Below are positions 8,105 through 16,808 of a stretch of DNA of 64,000 bases, piece by piece. The stretch comes from Vagococcus allomyrinae. Lineage in GTDB: Bacteria; Bacillota; Bacilli; Lactobacillales; Vagococcaceae. The stretch is from the NCBI RefSeq assembly GCF_017829975.1, contig NZ_JAEEGA010000013.1:115234-179233 (forward strand), read 5' to 3'. The notes beneath the pieces were generated by a model, which ran no database searches, was not told the origin of the DNA, and was given only the letters and a program-made list of their open reading frames with translations. A program made the position numbers and the translations under genes. Each line of letters starts with the position of its first letter. The stretch's first letter is position 1.

Positions 8105-9007
8105 GTGAAAAAAGTGATACGAGTAGGGACGCGGAAAAGCCCTTTGGCAATGAAACAAACAAAGTTGGTTGTGACGGACTTACAACAAGTCTTTCCAGAA
8201 CTAGCCTTTGAGGTAGTGGAACTAGGCACTAAAGGGGATCGGGACAAACAAACGGCCTTAAGCCAATTTGGCAAAGAAGGAATATTTACCGATGAGATCG
8301 GTCAAGCTATTAAGTCTGGCACAATTGATTTTGCGGTTCATAGCTTAAAGGATTTGCCAACGGTCTTAACTGAGGGGCTCATTCTTGCGAGTCATCCTAA
8401 ACGAGAAAATCCCTTCGATAGTTTGATTATGAGAACCGCAACGAGTTTGGAGACATTACCTGTGGGAGCGGTCATCGGTACGAGTAGTCTTCGTCGAGAA
8501 ATTGAACTATTACGCTTGCGACCGGATGTGACACCGGTCTCGATTCGCGGTAATATTGATCAGCGCTTGGCACAATTAGCTAAAGGAGATTTTGATGGCA
8601 TTATTTTAGCTAATGCAGGGTTAAATCGATTAGGCTGGCAAAATCATGAAGGGTTTAGTTTGGTTTCTTTTGATCAAGAGCGCTTTATTCCTTCAGTTGG
8701 CCAAGGTATTTTAGGTTTGGAATGTCGGAAAGGGGACCACTATATTCAAAGGATTTTGGCAAGCGTGGCAGACCCCGAGACAATGAGCTGTGCTGCAGCC
8801 GAACGAGCATTTTTACTCGGCATGTCGACCCTCGAGGCTAATCAAACAAGTGCGGCTTATGCTCATGTTCAAGGAGATGAGATTGTGTTAACGGTGATGC
8901 GAGGGAGTCGGCAACCAGGAGACTACCAACGAAATGTTTATAAGGGCAAGGATGGCCACGCTTTAGGTTTGGCAGCTGCTCAAGGGATGAGGAAGCTCGA
9001 TGACTAA
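8105..9007 (+). CDS. hemC: Hydroxymethylbilane synthase homologue lacking the cofactor cysteine motif
   Basis: About 300 residues, collinear with porphobilinogen deaminase. It keeps the catalytic aspartate segment AVHSLKDLP, the substrate arginines (GTSSLRRE, SIRGNIDQRL) and PSVGQGILGLECR. The family motif GGCQVPIG, whose cysteine holds the dipyrromethane cofactor, is absent: the sequence after AAERAFL reads LGMSTLEANQTSAAYA, with Glu or a neighbour where Cys should be. Neither other frame restores the motif, and the reading frame stays intact. The enzyme may be altered, inactive, or anchor its cofactor in another way. The start could be TTG 8099, GTG 8105 or GTG 8114. It overlaps hemD by eight bases. 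Confidence 0.85.
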   Translation: MKKVIRVGTRKSPLAMKQTKLVVTDLQQVFPELAFEVVELGTKGDRDKQTALSQFGKEGIFTDEIGQAIKSGTIDFAVHSLKDLPTVLTEGLILASHPKRENPFDSLIMRTATSLETLPVGAVIGTSSLRREIELLRLRPDVTPVSIRGNIDQRLAQLAKGDFDGIILANAGLNRLGWQNHEGFSLVSFDQERFIPSVGQGILGLECRKGDHYIQRILASVADPETMSCAAAERAFLLGMSTLEANQTSAAYAHVQGDEIVLTVMRGSRQPGDYQRNVYKGKDGHALGLAAAQGMRKLDD

Positions 9008-9731
9008 GCGAACGCTTTTATTAACCCGCAGCCCAGAACAAAATCAAGAGGATCGCAAGTTAATTGATGACCAACTTTATCATGTCTACGAGATTCCTTT
9101 AATTGAGACTCACAGCTGTCACTATAAACAAACTCCTGAAACCTTAGCTCAAACTGATTGGCTCTTTTTTACCAGTTCTAATGCCGTTCACTACTTTTAC
9201 GAAGGCTTAATCGATAAATCTTTATTAGCAGCAAAAAAAATCGCAGTTATCGGCCAACAAACGGCTAAAGCTGTTACTTTCCATAAGGGACGGATAAGCT
9301 TTATGCCTTCTCGTTACACCTCAGATACCTTTATTGAGGAATGGTTAGAGACTTGTCAAAAGCCCCAACGAATTCTTTTACCTAAAAGTGATCTAGCTCG
9401 ATCAAACATCAGTGAAGCCTTGAGCCTTGAAGGGCACCAAGTAGAGGAGCAGGTTATCTATGAAAATCGGATGCCACAGCCTAGTGAGGAGCAGTTACGG
9501 ATTTTATTGGCCAGTGGAGAACTCGATCTGGCTTTTTTTGCGAGCCCTTCAGCTTGGCAACGGTTTTATGAGGTGGTTAAAACGGTTCCTGAAACATTAA
9601 GCATCGGGGCGATAGGTCCCGTCACCCAAAGGGCGATCCAAGCCAGTGGCAAGCAAGCGACAATCCCAGAAGAAGATTCATATACAATGAAAGGACTTCT
9701 TTCAATCATGTTGAACCAGATTAAGATGTGA
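9000..9731 (+). CDS. hemD: Uroporphyrinogen-III synthase
   Basis: Cyclises hydroxymethylbilane to uroporphyrinogen III, the branch point to siroheme. HemD is a poorly conserved family. The 243-residue length fits, as do the two Rossmann-like lobes (LFFTSSNAVHYF, KIAVIGQQTAKAV, ILLPKSDLARSNISEAL, FFASPSAWQRF, IGAIGPVTQRAI). It overlaps hemC and is the last gene of the nirB operon, followed by a strong terminator. Confidence 0.87.
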   Translation: MTKRTLLLTRSPEQNQEDRKLIDDQLYHVYEIPLIETHSCHYKQTPETLAQTDWLFFTSSNAVHYFYEGLIDKSLLAAKKIAVIGQQTAKAVTFHKGRISFMPSRYTSDTFIEEWLETCQKPQRILLPKSDLARSNISEALSLEGHQVEEQVIYENRMPQPSEEQLRILLASGELDLAFFASPSAWQRFYEVVKTVPETLSIGAIGPVTQRAIQASGKQATIPEEDSYTMKGLLSIMLNQIKM

Positions 9732-9753
9732 CATGTAATTAAAAGACAGTGAT

Positions 9754-9795
9754 CTCACCTTTGGTTATTCAAGCTAATTAAGGTGAGTTTTTTTT
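9754..9795 (+). terminator. Terminator of the nir-siroheme operon
   Basis: 8-bp stem CTCACCTT / AAGGTGAG followed by eight T residues. Confidence 0.85.
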
Positions 9796-10107
9796 GTGAG
9801 GAAACGGGACGCAAAAATTAATAAATGTAGACATCGTGATAAATAATCAGACAGATCATTCGTCTGATCATCCGACAAGAGTGAGCGATTGATGTATACA
9901 CTTATACGCTGCCTAGTTAGGCAGCGATTTGAACTAACTAACAAGTCGAAACGATATGGGGGATACTTTCTGTTGAAAGTCGTCGATAAAGAGAAGCAAT
10001 TGATGCTATTAATTGTCTATTGGAGTAAATCGTATTATGATGTAAGGGGGAAATAAATAACGAGGATTAATTAATGGGGTCCTTATACAGTAGGAGGAAG
10101 TAAGAGG
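9796..10107. other. Intergenic region with inverted repeats and promoter of the GH3 gene
   Basis: No gene is seen. It contains a perfect 9-bp inverted repeat CGCTGCCTA-GT-TAGGCAGCG at 9907-9926 without a T-run, and a 7-bp one (ATCAGAC / GTCTGAT) at 9847-9869. A good promoter, TTGTCT at 10013-10018 and TATGAT at 10036-10041 with a 17-base spacer, precedes the glycosidase. The repeats lie upstream of the promoter and could be operators. Confidence 0.55.
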
Positions 10108-12324
10108 ATGAAAAAATATCGGATTGAAGAACAGAAGGATCATTATTTGGTGAAAAATGATCATGGGGCAACTCTGGGCTATGCTAAAAATAGTCCTGTT
10201 AACTTGATAGAGGAGGCAGGTTTTGCTTTTAAAGATTTAAATAAAAATGGGGTGCTTGATCCATATGAAGATTGGCGATTGCCGATTGATGAACGGATTG
10301 CGGACCTTGTTCAGCAAATGGATTTAGAAGATATTGCGGGCTTGATGCTATATAGTGCTCATCAGTCTGTCTCGACGGAAGGCCTATTTGGTACGATGTT
10401 TGCCGGGACCTATGATGGCCAACCACTGTCTGAGAGTCACGCGGTTATTTCTGATTTGAGTGACCAACAAAAGGAATTTTTGGAAAATGAACGGTTGCGT
10501 CATGTTTTATTGACAGCGGTTGAGGATTTGGAGACTGGTGTCAAATGGGCCAATAAGCTGCAAGCCTATGCAGAGGCGCTGGATTTAGGTATTCCGGTCA
10601 ACATCAGCAGTGACCCTCGTCATACAACCAGCGCCCACAGTGAATTTGACGCTGGGGCAGGTGGTGATATTTCTAAGTGGCCTCACCAATTAGGTTTAGC
10701 TGCGACATTTTCACCTAAGTTAATCAAGGAGTTTGGTGAGATTGCCTCTAAAGAGTATCGTGCGTTAGGCATTACGACGGCCTTGTCGCCTCAAGTTGAC
10801 ATTGCGACAGAACCTCGTTGGATGCGATTTAACGGGACCTTTGGTGAGGACAGCCAATTGAGTGCGGATCTGGCTAAAGCTTATTGTGAAGGGTTCCAAA
10901 ACAGTCAAAACGGCTGGGGCAAGGAGAGCGTCAATGCCATGGTCAAACATTGGCCAGGGGGCGGCAGTGGTGAAGGCGGTCGCGACGCTCATTACGGTTA
11001 CGGGAAGTTTGCTGTTTATCCTGGTAATAATTTTAACGAACATTTAAAGCCATTTATTGACGGGGCATTTAAGTTGGATAAGACTGGGCAAGCCAGTGCT
11101 GTTATGCCCTATTACACCATCAGCCACAATCAAAGTAATGAAATGGTCGGCAATGGCTTTAATCACCATTTAATTACCGAATTATTGCGAGATAAATACA
11201 ACTACCAAGGCGTGGTCTGTACCGATTGGAATATTACTCATGACGCGCCGGAAATTGATTCCTTTATGGTTGGCAAGCCCTGGGGCGTGGAGCAACTAAC
11301 GGTAGCGGAGCGCCATTATAAAGCATTGGTAGCAGGTGTGGATCAATTTGGTGGCAATAACCAAGCGGCACCGGTGATGGAAGCCTATGCTTTAGGAGTG
11401 GCAGAGCATGGGGAGTTGCACATGCGAGAAAAATTTGAAGGCAGTGCGACCCGCTTATTACGCAATATTTTCAGAACTGGCCTAATGGAAAATCCCTATT
11501 TGGATTTGGCAGAATCCCAAGCTCACTATGGCATTCCTACCTACCAAAGGAAAGGCTTTGAGGCGCAGTTAAAGTCAGTGGTACTAGTAAAAAACGAATC
11601 TGAGGTCTTGCCTCGTAAGGCTAGGCAGAAAGTTTATATTCCTAAACGCCTGCGTCCAGCAAGCGTTAACTGGTTTGGGCAAGCGACGGCTCCAACAGAG
11701 GAATTGCCAATTTTACCAGAGACGATCACCGCTTATTACGACTTAGTGGCGACACCAGAAGAAGCTGATTTTGCCCTAGTCATGATGGAATCACCTAAAT
11801 CGGTTGGCTATCATAAAGAGACTGGCTATTTACCCGTTTCATTGCAATACCGTCCTTATAGGGCAGATTTAGCACGAGAGGTGAGCATTGCTGGTGGCGA
11901 TCCCTTAGAAAAAGAGCTTGACCGAGGCTATCGGGGGAAGACCAATACGGTTGAAAATGAAGCCGATTTGGATCAATTGATTGCGACGAAGAAAGCCATG
12001 GGGGATAAGCCAGTTATCGTCACTTTGGACAGCAATAACCCGACCGTTCCCAAGGAGTTTGAACCTTATGCTGACAGTATTTTGATTCATTTTAGTGCGA
12101 CGAATCAAGCCTTGTTGACAATCATCAGTGGGGAAACGGAACCTAGTGGCTTGTTGCCCTTCCAACTACCAGCCCATATGGAGACAGTGGAAACGCAACA
12201 AGAGGATGTGCCTCACGATATGGAAGCTTATGCCGACAGTCAAGGAAATGTTTATGATTTTGCCTTCGGCATGAATTTTAGCGGCGTCATTCAAGATGAG
12301 CGAGTGGCGAGGTACAAAAAATAA
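10108..12324 (+). CDS. Glycoside hydrolase family 3 (beta-glucosidase-like)
   Basis: 738 residues with the GH3 N-terminal barrel and C-terminal alpha/beta domain. The nucleophile is Asp373 in GVVCTDWN. Family segments include KHWPGGGSGEGGRDAHYGYG and LKSVVLVKNESEVLP. There is no signal peptide, so it acts inside the cell, on a small glycoside brought in by a transporter. GH3 enzymes release terminal beta-linked glucose, xylose or GlcNAc; substrate cannot be told from sequence. It has its own promoter and terminator, and the neighbouring sugar ABC transporter and oxidoreductases suggest a shared substrate. Confidence 0.9.
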   Translation: MKKYRIEEQKDHYLVKNDHGATLGYAKNSPVNLIEEAGFAFKDLNKNGVLDPYEDWRLPIDERIADLVQQMDLEDIAGLMLYSAHQSVSTEGLFGTMFAGTYDGQPLSESHAVISDLSDQQKEFLENERLRHVLLTAVEDLETGVKWANKLQAYAEALDLGIPVNISSDPRHTTSAHSEFDAGAGGDISKWPHQLGLAATFSPKLIKEFGEIASKEYRALGITTALSPQVDIATEPRWMRFNGTFGEDSQLSADLAKAYCEGFQNSQNGWGKESVNAMVKHWPGGGSGEGGRDAHYGYGKFAVYPGNNFNEHLKPFIDGAFKLDKTGQASAVMPYYTISHNQSNEMVGNGFNHHLITELLRDKYNYQGVVCTDWNITHDAPEIDSFMVGKPWGVEQLTVAERHYKALVAGVDQFGGNNQAAPVMEAYALGVAEHGELHMREKFEGSATRLLRNIFRTGLMENPYLDLAESQAHYGIPTYQRKGFEAQLKSVVLVKNESEVLPRKARQKVYIPKRLRPASVNWFGQATAPTEELPILPETITAYYDLVATPEEADFALVMMESPKSVGYHKETGYLPVSLQYRPYRADLAREVSIAGGDPLEKELDRGYRGKTNTVENEADLDQLIATKKAMGDKPVIVTLDSNNPTVPKEFEPYADSILIHFSATNQALLTIISGETEPSGLLPFQLPAHMETVETQQEDVPHDMEAYADSQGNVYDFAFGMNFSGVIQDERVARYKK

Positions 12325-12362
12325 AACAACTCCTCTCAGCTAAGAGCTGGGAGGAGTTGTTT
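12324..12362 (+). terminator. Long hairpin terminator after the GH3 gene
   Basis: 12-bp stem AAACAACTCCTC / GAGGAGTTGTTT extended inward by CAGCT / AGCTG, with loop AAG. The T-rich tail is part of the stem. Confidence 0.75.
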
Positions 12363-12401
12363 GGTTCGTCACCCTAACCCCGGCTGATATGAACTAAAAA
12401 A

Positions 12402-12410
12402 TGTTATACT
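12402..12410 (+). promoter_or_regulatory. Extended -10 promoter of the GNAT gene
   Basis: TGTTATACT fits TGn plus TATACT, 25 bases before the start codon. No clear -35. Confidence 0.5.
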
Positions 12411-12435
12411 AATAAAGCAGAAATGAGGCGATCAG

Positions 12436-12930
12436 ATGAAAATTAGAAGGTATCAAGCAGGAGATGGTAAAGGAACCTATGACTTATTTTATGAAACGGT
12501 GCAGCGGATTAATTGTCAGGATTATTCCCCTGAACAATTGGCGGTTTGGGCCAAACCAGTTGGGAATCAAGAAGACTGGCATCAGTCATTAGCAAAAAAT
12601 TATGCTGTTGTGATGGAAAGAAATCATCAACTGGTAGGATTTGCTGATATCACTGAAGGAGGCTACTTGGATCGTTTATATGTTCATCATTTGTATCAGG
12701 GCCAAGGGATTGCTAAAAGGCTTGTTGCCGAGCTGGAGAAGTGGGCCAGTCAGCAAGGCGTGACTGAGATCACTGTGGCGGCTTCGATTACTGCTAAACC
12801 ATTCTTTTTAAAAAACGGCTACTGTCAGGTGAGTCAACAACAGGTTGAGCGAGAAGGGCAGTTGTTGACCAACTACTTAATGAAAAAACCAGTCAATAGA
12901 AATGAAACAAAACAGACGCCGTCAACGTGA
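12436..12930 (+). CDS. GNAT-family N-acetyltransferase
   Basis: 164 residues with the GNAT acetyl-CoA signature LYVHHLYQGQGIAKRLVAEL (Q/RxxGxG/A type) at about residues 75-95. The N-terminal part resembles the YafP/ElaA-like single-domain acetyltransferases. The substrate is unknown. It is a single-gene unit. The last codons and the TGA stop lie inside the terminator hairpin shared with the convergent oxidoreductase gene. Confidence 0.88.
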   Translation: MKIRRYQAGDGKGTYDLFYETVQRINCQDYSPEQLAVWAKPVGNQEDWHQSLAKNYAVVMERNHQLVGFADITEGGYLDRLYVHHLYQGQGIAKRLVAELEKWASQQGVTEITVAASITAKPFFLKNGYCQVSQQQVEREGQLLTNYLMKKPVNRNETKQTPST

Positions 12931-12947
12931 CGGCGTCTGTTTTGTTT
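12905..12947. terminator. Bidirectional terminator containing both stop codons
   Basis: A perfect 20-bp stem starting AAACAAAACAGACGCC with loop ACG, A-rich on one side and T-rich on the other. It holds the stop of the GNAT gene and touches the stop of the convergent oxidoreductase gene. Confidence 0.9.
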
Positions 12948-13974
12948 ATAATGAGACTCGTTTGCCATTGGCATCGGCTGACGCTTGTTCTTTTTCAGCG
13001 ATGTAAATGGTTTGTTTGGCGCTGGCAGAAGGCACTCGAAGATCTGCTTGAGTGTTGTTGAGAATACTTTCAGCAAAGTGTTTAATTTCCAAATAATAGC
13101 CACTTTCTTTGCTAATATCCGGTTCAAAACTCTTGTCGCCGTGAGGGTAATCCCTTAACTTGCCATTTTCCAAGATGATGGTGCCCCGTTCAAAGTTAAC
13201 CCGGAAACGCATTTCAAAACCAAAATCATCGTTGTTAATCGTCCAATCATCTTCAGCATTGACGACTTTGCCATCGGCGTAATGGTAGTTAGAGGAGACG
13301 ATGTCGTAGCCATTGCCTTCATTGATGACTTTTCCGCTAGTGGAGACTGACTCTGGGGGACCGAATAACCAATTGATGGTGTCCACATCGTGAATGTGTT
13401 GGTCCAATAAACAACCACCAGATTTGTCTTTTTTAAGCAGCCAATTTTCCCATGACCAAATAGGTGTGGTGCCACCACGGAAGAAGGAACCAGCTACGAC
13501 CTTGCCATACCGACCTGAATCAATGGTTTCTTTGACATATAGGTAGCTAGGGAAAAAGCGTAAGGTTTGACCAATCATCAATTGTTTGCCATATTTTTCT
13601 GAGGCATCAATCATTTCTTGAGCGGCTTCAGAAGAAATCGCCATTGGTTTTTCGCAGAAAACAGGCATCCCAAGCGACATAGCTTCCACTGCCTTTGGTG
13701 AATGCAGATAAGTAGGTAGGCAGAGATCCACATAGTCCAAATCTTCTTTTTCAATCATTTCTGCCATATCTTGGTAGAACGTGTATTGACTGAAATCCAC
13801 TGGGCTGACACCTGTCGGTAAGTTTCCCTCAACTAAAGCCCCGCCTTGTTTCGCCTCATCTACATCACAAATGGCGACGAGTTTAATGGGAAATCCTTCT
13901 TCTTCTAAACGAAGATAATTTTGTAAATGCGAGTTTCCCATAAATCCTAATCCGACTAATCCGACTTTTAACAT
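12946..13974 (-). CDS. Gfo/Idh/MocA-family oxidoreductase (first of three)
   Basis: NAD(P)-dependent sugar or inositol dehydrogenase-like enzyme of 342 residues. It has an N-terminal Rossmann domain (VGLVGLGFMGNSH), the EKP motif (FCEKPMA) whose lysine is catalytic in the family, and a C-terminal domain with GGCLLDQHIHDVD carrying the probable catalytic His. It is transcribed away from the AraC regulator, so both are probably controlled from the shared upstream region. AGGAGG precedes the ATG. It does not closely resemble the other two oxidoreductases of the cluster. Confidence 0.9.
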   Translation of the reverse strand: MLKVGLVGLGFMGNSHLQNYLRLEEEGFPIKLVAICDVDEAKQGGALVEGNLPTGVSPVDFSQYTFYQDMAEMIEKEDLDYVDLCLPTYLHSPKAVEAMSLGMPVFCEKPMAISSEAAQEMIDASEKYGKQLMIGQTLRFFPSYLYVKETIDSGRYGKVVAGSFFRGGTTPIWSWENWLLKKDKSGGCLLDQHIHDVDTINWLFGPPESVSTSGKVINEGNGYDIVSSNYHYADGKVVNAEDDWTINNDDFGFEMRFRVNFERGTIILENGKLRDYPHGDKSFEPDISKESGYYLEIKHFAESILNNTQADLRVPSASAKQTIYIAEKEQASADANGKRVSL

Positions 13975-14308
13975 CTATCTAACCTCCTAGTTTGTGTAAA
14001 ACGTTTTCTTTATGCACGTCCATCATAGCAAGAGAAGGCTTTTGGAAGATTTAGAATGAAGGCTTTAGTTTTTGCACAAAAAGCCCAACTCATTTTCCGA
14101 ACAGTTTGTGAAAAATTCTGTTTTATGAGAAGGCTCGAAATTTTATACAAAAAGGCCAACAATCAGTGACGGACTATTCAAATAGCTCTTTTAAGGTAAT
14201 AATGAGGGTGTTGAAAGCGATTTTTATTTCACTTGACAGACGTTATGAATGTTATTCTATATAATGTAGCTCTAAAGCTCGTACCTGAAAATGAATGGTG
14301 GTAATAAC
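13975..14308. promoter_or_regulatory. Divergent regulatory region between oxidoreductase and AraC genes
   Basis: No gene is seen. On the minus strand an extended -10 (TGCTATGAT) lies about 60 bases before the oxidoreductase start. On the plus strand TTGACA at 14233-14238 and TATAAT at 14260-14265 are present, but 21 bases apart, so which hexamers pair is unclear. TGAAAGCGATTTTT at 14212-14225 matches the catabolite-response-element consensus with two mismatches. Confidence 0.45.
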
Positions 14309-15223
14309 ATGACACAACTTGACGGAGAAAATATTGAAGACAAACTACAGAGGCCTAATTTTTTAATCGAGGTCGAGAACATCATTACGGTGTATTACAA
14401 TGAGTTCACGAAAAGTTACTTTTTTGAGGGCGAGAAACATGATTTTTGGGAGTTTGTCTACGTGGACAAAGGGGAGATTGAAGTCTCGGCAGATGGCATT
14501 AATTATCAATTGTCAGAGGGGGATATTATTTTTCATCGACCCAATGAGTTCCACACTGTTGGTGGTAATGGGATTGTCGCTTCCAATGTGCTGGTGATTA
14601 GTTTTATTTGCCAATCAACAGCTATGGCCTTTTTTGATCAGAAGATCATGACCTTAACGGAAAATGAGCGGAAGTTATTAGGCCGTTTTATCGGTGAATC
14701 AAAAAGTGTGTTTGTCAGTGATTTAGGCCGCTTGTATCAGCAAGATAATCGTTTGAAAAATCCTTTAGTCGGTGCCGAACAGATGATGTATCTCTACTTG
14801 CAACAATTTTTAATAACCTTGATTCGGGTAGAATTAGATCCAGTTAATCTGCAACGTTCTTCTGGATTATTAAAAAAGAATTTTCGTGATGACGTTATTA
14901 ATCAGATCGTCATCTACTTGGAAAAAAATTTATCCGATACGATTCTTTTAGACGATCTGTGCAATGAATTTTATTTAAGTAAAACCTATTTAAAACGCTT
15001 CTTTAAGAAGGAGACAGGGTATACGGTCATGCAGTATTTAAAAGCTCTGCGGATGGAAGCGGCTAAAAAATTAATTCGTGAAGCCAACTTGAGTTTTACG
15101 GAGATTTCCCAATTAACGGGGTTTGATTCCGTTCATTACTTTTCGACGAGTTTTAAAAAGTATGAGGGGCAGACTCCCAGTGAATATCAACGCTCAATTA
15201 AAATTTACGAAGCAAACACGTAA
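14309..15223 (+). CDS. AraC-family transcriptional regulator
   Basis: 304 residues: an N-terminal cupin-like effector domain (DFWEFVYVDKGEIEVSADG ... DIIFHRPNEFHTV) and a C-terminal double helix-turn-helix (LDDLCNEFYLSKTYLKRFFK and FTEISQLTGFDSVHYFSTSF). It is probably the sugar-responsive activator of the adjacent ABC transporter and oxidoreductase genes. The ATG at 14309 follows GGTGG at a workable distance; an in-frame ATG at 14291 has no ribosome binding site. Confidence 0.9.
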   Translation: MTQLDGENIEDKLQRPNFLIEVENIITVYYNEFTKSYFFEGEKHDFWEFVYVDKGEIEVSADGINYQLSEGDIIFHRPNEFHTVGGNGIVASNVLVISFICQSTAMAFFDQKIMTLTENERKLLGRFIGESKSVFVSDLGRLYQQDNRLKNPLVGAEQMMYLYLQQFLITLIRVELDPVNLQRSSGLLKKNFRDDVINQIVIYLEKNLSDTILLDDLCNEFYLSKTYLKRFFKKETGYTVMQYLKALRMEAAKKLIREANLSFTEISQLTGFDSVHYFSTSFKKYEGQTPSEYQRSIKIYEANT

Positions 15224-15328
15224 AAGCTCTTCCGTTTGCCAGAGAGTCGGGGATGATTGACCAGAAATTGGTCACCTATATACATCCCGTAAAATAATCC
15301 GGACATATAGTTCCACTGGATTATCAAC

Positions 15329-15398
15329 ATAATGACGAACAAAGAGTGGTGCTTTCAGCTTCTTTTTAGTTGGAAGTTTAACGACTGATCGTCATTAT
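15329..15398 (+). repeat. Dispersed hairpin element, copy 2, with 10-bp terminal inverted repeats
   Basis: ATAATGACGA at 15329-15338 and TCGTCATTAT at 15389-15398 are perfect inverted repeats around a core that matches the minus strand at 1948-1997. The core hairpin is CTTTCAGCT / AGTTGGAAG. The layout resembles a miniature mobile repeat, but only two copies are seen here. Confidence 0.5.
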
Positions 15399-15423
15399 TT
15401 AATAGGAGCTATATAGATCTAAT

Positions 15424-15437
15424 TGAAAGCGCCAACT
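15424..15437 (+). promoter_or_regulatory. cre-like catabolite control site
   Basis: TGAAAGCGCCAACT matches TGNAANCGNWWNCA at all but two positions and lies about 80 bases before the ABC transporter genes, where CcpA control would be expected. Confidence 0.35.
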
Positions 15438-15515
15438 TTTGTGAACGTTGTTTTTCTTTAAACCTTAAACATTTAAAGAAGAACGTTAAAAATATGGAAA
15501 AGGGAGGCAGTAAGT

Positions 15516-16793
15516 ATGGAAAAGGACACAGTGAAGGGATTTAGAAAAATGCGAGGTAAATTAGTTTTATTGGGAATGTTGAGCGTGGCAGCACTGGCAG
15601 TAGTGGGGTGTGGCAAGCAAGAAGCAGGTGGTGAAAAGGGTGGTAAGACCGAAATTTCTTACGGTTTGTGGGATAAGTCGCAAGCGCCAGTTTTTGAAGA
15701 GGTGGCCAAAGATTTTGAAAAAGAAAATCCTGATATCAAGATCAAAGTGGAAATCACCCCTTGGGCTCAATACTGGACAAAATTAGAAACAGCGATTACT
15801 GGAAAAAATGCTCCAGACGTTTTTTGGTTAAACATTCCCAAGTCAACAGATTATATTGAAGCAGGCGTTGTTGCACCTCTCGATGAATTTGAGTTGGACG
15901 TGACCAACTTCCCAGAACAATACTTAGAATCCTATACAAATGATGGCAAATTATATGGTGTTCCTAAGGATTTTGATACCAATGGTTTATGGTATAACAA
16001 AAAAATCTTCGATGACGCTGGTGTCGCTTATCCTGATGATACATGGACCTGGGAAACGTGGCAGTCAGTTGCGAAGAAATTGACAGATGTCGATAAAGGG
16101 ATTTATGGAATGGCCACACCTGTTACTTGGCAGGGCGGCTACTATGAAACGATTTATCAAAATGAAGGCCAACCTTTTACAGATGATGGCAAAAAATCGG
16201 CCTTTGATCAACCGGCGACAATTGAAGGGGTCGAGTTTTGGCATAAGTTCCAAGAAGAAGGCTCGGCTGTTCCACTTGAAATGATGGCCAACAGTAGTCA
16301 ATCGGAGTTATTGCAGTCAGGTAAGGCGGCCATGGCAATTGACGGTTCTTATATGACACCAGTCTTCTTTGGGGAAGACTACGGCAAAGAAAACTTAGAT
16401 GTGGCTCCATTGCCAAAAGGAAAAGTCAGAGCCACAACGTCTAATGCCTTGGCCAATGTAATGTCGGCCCACACTAAAAATAAAGAAGCGGCTGCGAAGT
16501 GGATCGCCTATTTATCAACAGAAGAAGTCAACAAAAGAGTAGCTGAAACAGGGGTGGTGATCCCAGCGTATGACGGTTCTCAAGAAGCCTGGGTTAACGC
16601 GTACCCAGACAAGAACATCCAAGTGTTTGTGGATGCCGTTGAGTATGCAGTGCCTCTGCCAAATAATAAAAATGGCATGGCGGCCATCGCCATTGAAACG
16701 GAGATTTTTAATGAAGCGTGGTTGGGGAATATGACAGTCAAAGAAGCTGCCGCCAAGTATGTGGAGCAGGCAAATGCCTTATTAGCGAAATAG
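15516..16793 (+). CDS. Sugar ABC transporter substrate-binding lipoprotein
   Basis: 425 residues. The signal peptide ends in lipobox VVGC (Cys32), so the protein is lipid-anchored outside the membrane. The rest is a family 1 extracellular solute-binding protein (ISYGLWDKSQAPVFEEVAKDFEKENP region; binding-cleft aromatics such as NIPKSTDYIE, WYNKKIFDDAG). GGGAGG lies eight bases before the ATG. The two permease genes follow at once. No ATPase gene is nearby; a shared MsmX-type ATPase elsewhere is the usual solution in Firmicutes. Confidence 0.93.
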   Translation: MEKDTVKGFRKMRGKLVLLGMLSVAALAVVGCGKQEAGGEKGGKTEISYGLWDKSQAPVFEEVAKDFEKENPDIKIKVEITPWAQYWTKLETAITGKNAPDVFWLNIPKSTDYIEAGVVAPLDEFELDVTNFPEQYLESYTNDGKLYGVPKDFDTNGLWYNKKIFDDAGVAYPDDTWTWETWQSVAKKLTDVDKGIYGMATPVTWQGGYYETIYQNEGQPFTDDGKKSAFDQPATIEGVEFWHKFQEEGSAVPLEMMANSSQSELLQSGKAAMAIDGSYMTPVFFGEDYGKENLDVAPLPKGKVRATTSNALANVMSAHTKNKEAAAKWIAYLSTEEVNKRVAETGVVIPAYDGSQEAWVNAYPDKNIQVFVDAVEYAVPLPNNKNGMAAIAIETEIFNEAWLGNMTVKEAAAKYVEQANALLAK

Positions 16794-16808
16794 TAAAGGG
16801 TGACTAGG

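Larger units (their letters stand above)
15224..15515. other. Gap between AraC and ABC transporter genes
   Basis: No gene is seen. It holds a nested hairpin at 15250-15288 (GGGATG / CATCCC outside, TGACCA / TGGTCA inside, no T-run), the second copy of a dispersed hairpin element, and a cre-like site. A promoter could not be fixed. Confidence 0.4.

Noticed and set aside
8820..8870. Frameshift as an explanation for the missing HemC cysteine motif
   Set aside because: Neither of the other two frames gives GGCQVPIG-like sequence, and similarity to HemC continues in the same frame on both sides.
13990..14004. cre site at AAAACGTTTT near the oxidoreductase promoter
   Set aside because: One extra base spoils the TGNAANCG spacing; only the palindromic core fits.
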